Below are positions 38,509-49,927 of a DNA stretch of 64,000 nucleotides, piece after piece (within the stretch, counting starts at the first letter, position 1; every line of letters begins with the position of its first letter). A program made the position numbers and the translations under genes. A model generated the notes under the pieces. The model worked only from the letters and a program-made list of their open reading frames with translations, ran no database searches and had not been told where the DNA came from. Source of the DNA: Chrysomallon squamiferum (lineage: Eukaryota > Mollusca > Gastropoda > Neomphalida > Peltospiridae); the NCBI GenBank assembly GCA_012295275.1, contig CM022669.1:17814672-17878671 (forward strand), written 5' to 3'.

Positions 38509-39882
38509 TGATGATTGGGGTGGTTTTTCAAATATTATTAACTCTGTTGTTGAATGTTTTTCCCTTCTTGTTACTGAGGAATAAGATGCCATTCTGACAA
38601 GTTCTGTGTTATCAAAACATTAAACCAGTGTGATGAAAGACAACCTATCAAGTGATCTATTGTATTGCATCAATTATCCAGGTTTAAAAAAAACATATAC
38701 TTGAAACAAATGATAAAGATGATGACAATGATGATAATGATATTGATGCTATTGATGATGGTAGTTGTCATGGTGATGATGATGAAGAAGACAAAAATAA
38801 AATGATTAAATTAAGAATTTTCATTTTCCATTGCAGTTACAATGAACAAAAATTTAAAAATGTTAATTTATCATGCTTAACATTTAAACATTAGCCAGTT
38901 AAAATGACAGCAAAAGTTTAAAAAAATATAAAATTTAAAACATTTTAAATAATAAAAACAAACAGAAATAAAATGTAAATCAGAAACATGCACAGTTAAT
39001 AAAATAAATTTTAAGAAATGAATTTCATGCTGCATCAATCATGAGATATTGCACTGAAGATGTTTTCTGAATGACTTGAACATGAAAAAAAGACATGCTT
39101 AGGTGACAGAAAATTATCTACAGTATTGCCATGTTTTCCCTATCTCTATCTAAAACTTTTAACTATGGAATGTGACTTAATTAATTATTTCCTGCATTAA
39201 CTATTTTAAAATATGTAACAATGAATCACAGTCTCACCTTTGATATTCATACAAATCCAGCTAAAGATACTTTAACACATATTATAAATCAAATTTATAA
39301 GTTCTGATTTTTAATAATTATTTAATAAATACATATTACAATATTTATTTTTCTTTCTTTCTGAAAAAACACCTATATATTTAACTGAATAATCTATTCA
39401 CAGTGTTATCCTATATATATTATAATCTATTCATCATATCCTGTAGGCTCTACATATTATAGTCTACTCATCATATCCTGTACATATTATAATCAGCTCA
39501 CTATATCCTACATATACACATAATAATTAACTCACTGTATCCTGCAGATTAATAGCCACTTGACAAGAACAGAGGTAGTCCACAATGTGAGCATGGCCAT
39601 ACCTGGATGCCACATGAAGTGCAGTTTCTCCGGACTGCAAGAAAATACAAGCAAAATGACTTAAAGATAAAAGAAAATTGATCAAGCTTAAAAATGGCTA
39701 CTGAAGAAATGATTAAATTTATTTATTTTTTTTATTTTTTTTATTTTTATTATTATTATTTTATTTCTTGCAATTTATTGCAATTTGTTTTTAAATCAAC
39801 ACAATAACAATTATAACAATGATAATAATAACAATAAATAAATGCCAATTTTAAAAGAAAATAAAGTGTAATTAATAACAGT

Positions 39883-39927
<45 letters not shown>

Positions 39928-41827
39928 ATTAAACCACAACTTCATAAATATAATATATTAATAAATAATTTTAATACTTATTTTAAATCAATATGTAATG
40001 TCACAGTAACACTCTTATTTTTTTTTCTAAATATTTTTATTACAATATTTGTTTTAAAAATCTATGTATATTTTTAATGACTAATGAACCATTCAAATAT
40101 TTTACATTCTTTCTTCTCATTTCACTGTAAAGAAAAATGCTAATGAAAACATGTGACATTTGTCCTAAAGAGGAAACACCCTTGTTCAACATAACAGGTT
40201 TTCTTTAAGAACATTTTTTTCTGTTATGACACAGACACAAATGTGCTTGTTCTAGAATATAAAATTTGTCACTTTATTTAACCCTGAAACAATCAGTCAA
40301 GTTTTAAACATCCCATTTAAATTAAGATTCATGGTTTATTTTGAAATGATATGTGACTCAGTAATGTTGTCATACTATAGTTTCTACTAACAACAATGGT
40401 GCTAATGTTCAGTAATAGCAAACAGAATTTGAAACTTTCATTACTACCAATGATTTTTTATTTTATAAAGACTGAAAATAAATACTTTTATTTTACTTTT
40501 GTATATCTATTTCAGAAATTATCATAAGTTATCTGTTAAATTATTTTATATATGTATACAACTGTAAATACATGTATATATGTGTATGCATGAGTAAGTG
40601 CGTCTGTGTGTCTGACTGTCTGTTTGTCTGTCTGTATGGGTGTGGCAGTATTTGTGTATGTGTATATCTTTTCTTTTTTTAATGAAAGAAAAGAAAAATG
40701 GACATAAAACATAAAAGAAATAAAGAAAAAAAAAGAAAATGGAAAAAGAAAGACTGAAAAATTACTTTTCTCCCATTTATATAAACAAACGTGAAATAAC
40801 GATGTTTATTTATGGATAGGCAGTGTATATATAGACATAACAAACTGGTAGATATCAGATGTTTATGTACAGAGACAATAAACCAAAATGTTTCTGTTGC
40901 CTCCGGCCACTTACCTGACCAGTGAAAGGGAAAGTTTAATAGCGTGACTGACAGTTAACTAAGCAGTTTGTCAACTTCTGTTACAATGTAGATAAAACAC
41001 AAAACTTTGATCCTGACCATGATTACCAGGCCAAAACAAATAAAATATTTGCTTGCACAACCTCAATACCATTTTGTTTATTTAGCTTATATATCTATAA
41101 CTTTTTCAGACAGATTTATTAAAAAATATATATATTTAGACAAAACTATATTAAATACTGGTACCTGGCAATAATTATAAATATGTTAGCCCATTAGTTA
41201 CTATATACATAAATGTCAGGTCAAGCAGTTTTAATATTGGCATGCAGCCAATATGTTAAATATAAGCTAGGCTGTGTTAAATACATATGAAAACATAAAT
41301 CCAAGTTTAGTGAATAGTAAAATAGTGATTATACTGTAAAAGTGATTTTATTTTGGATTTTAGAGAGAAAGTGTTTACTGAGTTTACATAAAATATTACT
41401 GATTTTTCTGATAATAGTTTTAGAATTTTTATTTGTGAGTTTAAATTAAGAGAATTTGAACACGTTATTTTTAATTTAATTTTACCTATAGAAATACCAG
41501 TGTACATAATAATACACATATCACTAATATTTCTGTAGATATATACAATATCTCCAATAGTTTATAGTAATTGGATATTCCATGGAGATTTTTATAGAAT
41601 TTTTAATTCCCAAAAGGCAGTTATTTTTCAACATTATGTATTGTCTGTTATACTCATATTACAGAAAGTATTCTACAGTAAAACATTAAAAAAGTAATTT
41701 TTATCGTCTTGCTGCAATTTTATGTGTGATTCGTCTGATTAATGTTATGATTACTAACAAAGAAAAAAAAAACGATAAAGAAACAGAATGAATTAATGTA
41801 AAATAAAATGAGAAAAATAAAAGAAAG

Positions 41828-41866
<39 letters not shown>

Positions 41867-44525
41867 AGAATTGAAAAGAAATAAAAAAAAATATATATAT
41901 ATAATAATAAAATTTAATAAAATAAAATAAAGGAAAAGAAACAAAATTAAAACAAAATAAAATAAAATAAAAGTAAAATAACATATATATTTTTAAATAA
42001 TACAAAATACCAGACTAAAATGTAAAAAAAAAAAAATAACAAAGTTAATAACAAATAATATTTATATAATCATACTGAAAATAAACATGCCTTGCTTAAC
42101 ATACCTGAATAACACATTACATCAGAACACCGAATGATTAAACATGAACTGACAATAATTTGTTTTAATTTTATTTATTTTCAATACACAACATTAAAAT
42201 GCCATTAAATTACTCTTACTTTAGTTTTTGAGGTCAAGAGGAACTCCAGCTTCCTCCAGGTATTTTATAACTTCCAACTGTCCTTGTCTGGCTGCCCAGT
42301 ACACCGCACTGTCACCTTGCTGAAAACACAAACACAGGGCTCAATTTATTTGTGTTGAAAGTAAATGAGGAGACATTATGCTACGTAGTTGATCCAGAAA
42401 TCAATATGAAACACGTTTCAATGGAGATTTAAAAAAAAAAATTAAAATGTGATTAGGAAAAACATTATTTGTGTATTAGGATAAGAGATATGACTTAAAA
42501 AATGTATTCATAAACTAATTTTAAGTCATAATATAAACAGCGATTTTTCTAAATTTATTAACCGTTAAATGTATAAAATAAGAACCCTAGCCAAGCATAT
42601 CATTATTACCTGAATATTTGATCATTTTTTAAAGTCACACACAAACAAACACAGTCATGTACACATACTGACATACTGACTGACATACACACTCACACAC
42701 ACACAGACCAACACTTTCTAGAAATAAACACTTAATTATTGTATTTAATTACCTTGTCTTTTACGTTGACATCGACACCTTTGGCTTGTAGAAATTTGAT
42801 CACATCAACATGTCCTCCACTGGCAGCCATGTGAACAGCAGTCTCACCATGCTACAACAACAACAAACACATCATCAACACAGTGACAGCAACACTGATA
42901 CTACTTTACATTTCTTAGATCATCTAGGTTAGGATATTTTACGCTTTCTTGAAAAGATTATTATTATTTTTTTCAAATTCTCTTTTTATTAATATATGAA
43001 TGTGGGTCAGCTTCAATATTTATTTCAGACAGATATATGATGTACGAGAGCATGTTAATATGTATGGATGGATGCACATATTTGCATCTACAGATATGTA
43101 TGCATGAGTTGTTATGTACATACAAATGTATGACAGCATTTTTAATAAAGTATTGATGAGTACTCTATCAAATAATTTTATATTTGTGCAATATTAAAAA
43201 TAATGTTGATAAAGTCAAACTGTGTCTCAATATTTATACCACAAATAAGAAAAAATCAAAATAAATCCCTAAATAACAGCTGCAACTAAATAACAGACAA
43301 AATTCAATATCTAAACTAAATAATAACTGCTATTAATAAACAGAGCAATATTCTGAGAGACAAGCATGCTACAGATATCTGTGTTGTTGTTTTTTCAGGG
43401 TTTTTTCAGTCATCCTTTCATTTACTCATACCCATCTTCAACAAAAACACCAGCAGCACTAACACTATCTCATAAATCTACATACACATACAATATATGT
43501 GCATGGATACATTTTACCTAGCCATATTTAGGTGAATACATAACCCTCCAGGGTTGGTAATAACACTGATAACAAATTACTCTGCCACTGAACTTCATTA
43601 CTGTGCAAATACGTTACATTATTCAATATACAGCCACATACTCCCTGTAATGTTTCAAAATAATTGCTTTTTTTTTTTACTCTCTCTCAGGCTGTGTACT
43701 GAACATGTACATTAACCTAATGATGCCTACAGCATTAATTAGATTTACTAAACTGAAAGGTGGAAGATTGAAAGAGTGAGTTTTGGGTATAGCAGACTGC
43801 TGTATCTAAAAAGAAAGGGTTTTGCTATTTAGAATTTTCATTTAAAAAAAGAAAGTGTCATTGAAAAGATAATGTGTTTCTGAAAAGGTCTATTTTTATT
43901 TCTGATACTGGGTTATTTGCTTATTAAATTGTGTTATTTGATTATGAAATGAGTTATTTGGTGTTTAATTAATTTCCATATTGATAAATGTTTATTAATC
44001 TTATAACCAATAATGATTGAGCTTTTGTTTACTGAGAGACCCATCTAACTAATGGAAGGTATTTTGTGTGAAAATAATGAAAGCTGTTTGGTGACATAAC
44101 AGCACAGACATGAAACATATTTCGTGTATGATAGCAGTAATACACACTTCAATAACTTAGATAATTATTTAATAAATTATTTTAGTAAATTGTATTTTAA
44201 ACAATTATCATTTTGAGAAAGAAATAGGTAGAGTTATAAATCTTGCAAAAAATTATATTTGAAAGTAGGGCATTCATAAATAGGCTGTGTGATATTATAT
44301 TCTTTTAGTGTGAGTGGCACCCCTATCAACTATCGTGATTCACACCACTATTGTGTATATCATAAACACTGATTTTCACATCAAAGTGTGATATTACACA
44401 CAACCATAAATAAATTGATTAATTTTAATTCCTATTATGTAACAGTATGATTGAATGAATGTTTAAGGACACATTAATATAAAACATACACAGACTACTA
44501 TGTATAATGGATAAAAATGAAGTCT

Positions 44526-44578
<53 letters not shown>

Positions 44579-47500
44579 TAAATAATATGTAAGAGGACAC
44601 TAGCATTACAATATGTACAACATGAAGTTTGTCAGTTAATTAATGAATGAAGTACAACACCAACCTTGTTAGCTGTGTTCAGATCTATATTGTTAGCCAT
44701 CTCAGACAACTCCTTCAAACCATCCACATTTCCCTCCTCAGATGCACAAAACAGAGCAGCCATCACAAAGTTGTCAGCTTTTTCCTGAAAAAAAAAAAAA
44801 ACAACATATAAATACTCTAGAGAATTAAAAATCACAGTCAATACAATTTTAACAAAGGTTATAAGTTCACCTCAACATAAGCCTATTCAAAATCAAAGCC
44901 ACCTGAAATTTATAAAGAAATACATTATGGTGTACTGGAGTTTGGAAAGAAAGTGAAAAATACACCTTATTCTTTTCTCATCACATGCTGTTGTGTGAAT
45001 GCATTTTTGTGCACATCACTGCACCAGTGCACACTTTGTCTCAAAGCAGACAGACCATGCAGTAAATATTTAACTTTTCTCAATGCTCAGACCCACGGCA
45101 CCAATCAAAACTTTATCAGGAAAGCCCAACAGTATTTTAAACTTCTTAAATATTGATCAGTCAAATATTTGAGGGCAGTTTAGAAAGAAAAACAACAAAT
45201 GAAAAACAAAAACAGTCCTGAAAATGTCTTCTTTTTTTTTTTTTTTCCCCTATCTCTTCTTATTTTTTTTTCATTCAGTTTACTGAACTTAGAAAATTTT
45301 GTAAAAAAAAATACTAAAATATTTTTTCTGTAACTGGAGACTTTTTATTTTTATGTTTTTAAACTTTTTTTTAGACTTTACAGCTTTAGAAATTATACAC
45401 GTATCCACTAGAGCTGACTAAACTGACCTAACTTGTAACAAAAAGAGAAGTTTTCCTATCCACCCTTGTCACGACTCTGTCCTTTGTTCACCTACCCACA
45501 TTCTGCTTTCTCATGCCTGCTCCCTAGAAGTATCACTGTCAGTGTCAGTGTGTCTGTCTGTCTGTGTGTATGTGTGTGTGTGTGTTTGTATTGTTTCAGA
45601 GGCCATGAACTTGCACTGAAGTGGCAAGTAGCTCCAACTACGCAAACTTGATGGCTTGGAGTAAAAATAATCAAGTTTGTTTGCTATGAACACCTATGTA
45701 AAGCCACTCAGAGTGTACCTGTAATATTTGAATCTTTTCTCTTTCTTTCAAATGTTAATCTGACTCCCAGTGCAGTCCCCACATTTCCTTTCTTAGTTTT
45801 ATAAACAGTACGTATTTATTATTTATAGAATTAAAAAATATATATATATATATACACATTTTCTTACTTAGTTTTTTAAAAACAATTGTATTTATTATTC
45901 ATAGAATTAAAAAAAAAAAAGAAAAAAAAGGAATTAAAAAAAAGAGGAATGAAGAACATGTTACATAATGTACTATACTGTATTGATTGCACAATGTTTT
46001 AATACATAATGTAATGAATTGTATAATTTTTTATACAAAATGTAATCAATTGCACAATCTGCTACACATAATGAAATGAGATGCACAATTTGCTACACAT
46101 AATATAATGAATTACACAATTTGTTATACATAATTTTGAAAAAACTGAAGAATCTGTTGTACATAATATTATGAATTACATAATTTGTTGGACATAATGT
46201 AATGAACTATTTTTTGTATGTATATATATATATATATGATGTAATGAACTGTAGTAATTATTTTAAAACACATTTATGTAATTAATAGTAATGATGATGA
46301 CAATGAAAACTATTAATTAAAAAGGGAAAGAAGTCAGAAAAAAAGGTGAGAAAAACAATTGACCAATGGATCATTTGACAAGGTCTGATCACTTTAACCT
46401 GTAATTTTTGAGGCAGTCAGAAAAAGGACAAATAACACCAATATCTGAGTGCAATACCTGACAAAAAACTACAAAAAACACAAGCTATTTTAATCTATGA
46501 TAATCCTTAAACTATTCACTGTTGTCGGAGATAATCCTGTGTCAAAATAAAAGTGTCAGTTGTTCAAAAACTGTAAACACTGTGAAAAGCTTGAAAATAT
46601 AAAAAATGTCAGAGACAAAAAAACGTAAAAAAAACAAACCCAAACATACCAGCATTTGCACGTGTGGATATTGAATTTTTATTGCTTTTTTAAATGTAAT
46701 TTAATTAATTTATTTATTTATTTATTTTATTTATTTATTTAAATTTAATTTAATTTAATTTATTTAATTATTTATTTTATTATTGTTGTGTATTATGCTA
46801 ACAAATTAAATAAAGATTTTATTATAAACTGTTATGAAATTTTAAAATTATTTCTGTCTTTCTCATAAAATGTGGAAGTTAACATTTTCTGACACGAGAA
46901 CTAAAAAAATTTAAATTCTTCATCACAGCTTCTTTCTTTCATCCTTAATTCATTCATTTATGGTTTAGCTTAAGATTTCTCTGGCTTAATTTCTATTTTA
47001 TTTGCATAAAAACACAACACACAGTCGGTTCAAATCCAGCCAAAGATATGAATGATGTTTTTCACACCAATCTTCTTCGTGTCAAGCAGTCGATGAGAAC
47101 TGTACATTACTCAGCAGTATTATTTCACTAAAACATGCTTTGTAACTTCAATCTCATTTCACTGGAAACACTACAAAACACAGATAAATTACTCTGTCTA
47201 CCTTCTGTGACAGTTACAGTATCAAGAAGGTCATGTAAAAGATGAATCAAGTTTTACACACCTGGACTTGTGTCAAAAGAGACAAGAACTTTTGACCAAA
47301 TCGTTTTTATCTCTTGAATTAGTATCTCATGGATTGGTGAATTACCAACAGAAATTTACAGAACTATCACACAGATAAGATGGATGAAGACAGATTAAGA
47401 GGTCAATACACAGATGTGTGTAAAGGTTTATCTTGGGTAAACTAACCAAACCGAGGTTTCGAGTATACCTGTTAGTTATTTGCATGATTTTATAAAAGAT

Positions 47501-49895
47501 TGCTGATAAAAAAAAAAAAAAATAAAAATTAAATAATAATAATAATCCATTATCATGTCAGATGACTCAATTATCAATCTAATTTATTATAATTATGTCA
47601 ACCATAGATCAACAATCCATCATCTAATATTTTAAAACTGACATCTTTTTCTTCTTTTTTTTTTCTCTGCTCCTTCTTTCTCTATTTATTTATTTATTTA
47701 TTTATTTATTTACTTACTTACTTACTTACTTACATGTTTCCCTGCCCACATATCTAACCATCATTTGTTTCATTATCTACATAAATTTAGTATGCTGCAG
47801 ATTTTATCTGATCTTTTATAAATCGTATAAAGTATTTATGATTTTTCCCTGAGGATGTCAGAAAAAGGTTTGTTGATCTGTTTGTGTTATAAATAACAAA
47901 TGCATCCTCATACCAATCTGAATGGAAACACTCCCAACACATACTTCTTCCTATTTCAATCAATTATTTAGCTATCAATTTAGTTTATTTTTGTTTTAAA
48001 GTTATCTTATTGCAGTTTGCAACATATATCCATCACGATAAATGTATCCTGTTATTTACTTTTTATTTTTTTATTTCTTTTACTTTTTCTTTCTTTCTTT
48101 CTTTCTTTATATATTTATTTATTTATTTTTTATTTTATTTTATTTTTTTTTTTTTTATTTATTTACTTGCAAGTTATACACAGCACACTGAAGATATTAT
48201 CTTTTTCTGAAACCATGCATTTGCACCTGTTTCCTGTTTCATTACAGTGAAAGTAAGTTTGACTTGTTTACTGGAAACTGACAAGTTTAAAAAAATAAAA
48301 TATAAAATAAAAAATCTTAAGTCAGAAAATGCATTTGTATACAAACCAAATAACTATAATATAATTATTTGTTATAAAATATCTAGGGTAATTATTTGTA
48401 ACACAAATAACTATAATAATTACTTGTAACATAAATAGCAAGAGTAATCATTTATAACAAATAACTAGGGTAATTATTTGTAACATGTAATTTGGGTATT
48501 TGCTTGTAAAAAAAATAATTAGGGTAATTATTTGTAACATAAATAACTAGGGTAATTACTGTAACATAAATAACTAGGGTAACTATTTTAATCCAGATAA
48601 CAAAGGCATTAGGCTATAACTTGAATCACAGAGATATTTAATATTTTTCCAATGATTCAAGTAACAAGTATATAAACTTGAAATTCAAATAACAAGGGCA
48701 TTTACTTGTTACTGGGACATGGAACTAAATCACGAGGGTATTTCTTTTAAGTCAGATAACAGCAGTATTTAATTTGAACTGAAATAACAAGGTTTATTTA
48801 CATAAAACAAATACAACACTCCCTCCTCCCCATAAGTTTTTACACATCTTGTGCTCAAACCTTAACTGGAAATAGTCAAGTAAAATATATGTCACTCACA
48901 CACACACACACTGATTATAACCCAAGCTTTGTTATATCCCAGACAGCGTCTTTAAAGTGAAGTAACCAGTTTATATTCAAAAAAAGGACACTTACATAAA
49001 TATCTTCTTCATGAGGTTCAAACACAATAACTGAATACACATAAGACTTACTGAAATATTGCAAACTCCTTTTCTTCTTTTCATAATGTTGGTACACATT
49101 TCACCTCCATGTCAAAAACAGACCACATAATAAGTATGTGACCACGAAGCCACCCTTATGTCAAATAATTTACTGCCCAAGTGCTTAGATAATTGTTTCA
49201 CGAAGCAGGTAGTATATAAAAATAAGAAAAGACAGAAGGACATAAACAGGGTATTCATCGCCATCAAGATTGTTGTTAATAGCTGTAACATTGAAAATTT
49301 TATCAAAAGAAATAGGTTAGCTAGTCATGTGTTCACATCTGAGATATTCTATACCATTTCATATGATTTTTTTTTTTTTTTTTTTTGCATAGTAATTTCG
49401 TAGCTATAGAAAAGAAAAAAATAAGAAAGTGTATAATTTCAGTAATGGCTGAACAAGAGAATAAAATATTTTAAACATTTTCTATCAAGGGCTTGGGAAA
49501 CAATTCATGACTCGAAGACAGGACAAGTGAAAATATGTGTCAAAAACAAAGCGTTTTGCAGCTAAAAAGAGAAGGGATTGAGTACAGTATTTAAAATGAA
49601 TCAAGTCACTGGGTTCTGTTTAGATGTTTGAGAGGATTAAGCTTTATTTTGTGAATCATCTGTCATTTTTGTATCAGAGTCCTTTGTGAATTATTTGCTT
49701 TTATGTACTGTTTTTTGTTGTTGTGATGATGACGGTTTTTATCTTTTTTTAATAATTTGAGATATGTTATTGTTGTTATTGTTTTTGTTACCATTATTAT
49801 TATTATTATTATTATTTTTATTATTTAATAAACAATGGTCATTCTAAAAGTATTTTTTAATTCAATATTATTATTATTAGTAGTAATAGTATTAA

Positions 49896-49927
<32 letters not shown>

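Larger units (their letters stand above)
35631..39535. other. DAPK1 introns among ankyrin exons 4 to 7
   Basis: Three AT-rich introns. They contain (TA)n near 35763-35782, poly-T at 36965-36982, (TTTA)n near 37221-37244, (AAT)n near 37493-37512, (TAA)n at 38456-38507 and GATGAT-rich sequence at 38720-38790. No exon is seen. The Asn-run and Leu-run open frames at 38.4 kb are the trinucleotide repeat. Confidence 0.6.

Noticed and set aside
38374-38592. Asn-run and Leu-run open frames
   Set aside because: (TAA)n trinucleotide repeat in a DAPK1 intron.
41720-42005. Phe-rich open frames on the minus strand
   Set aside because: Poly-A tract and AT-rich intron read as poly-Phe; no splice or family support.
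47027-47037. Perfect B-box word GGTTCAAATCC
   Set aside because: No tRNA cloverleaf can be drawn around it and the A box is unclear; probably a SINE scrap or chance.
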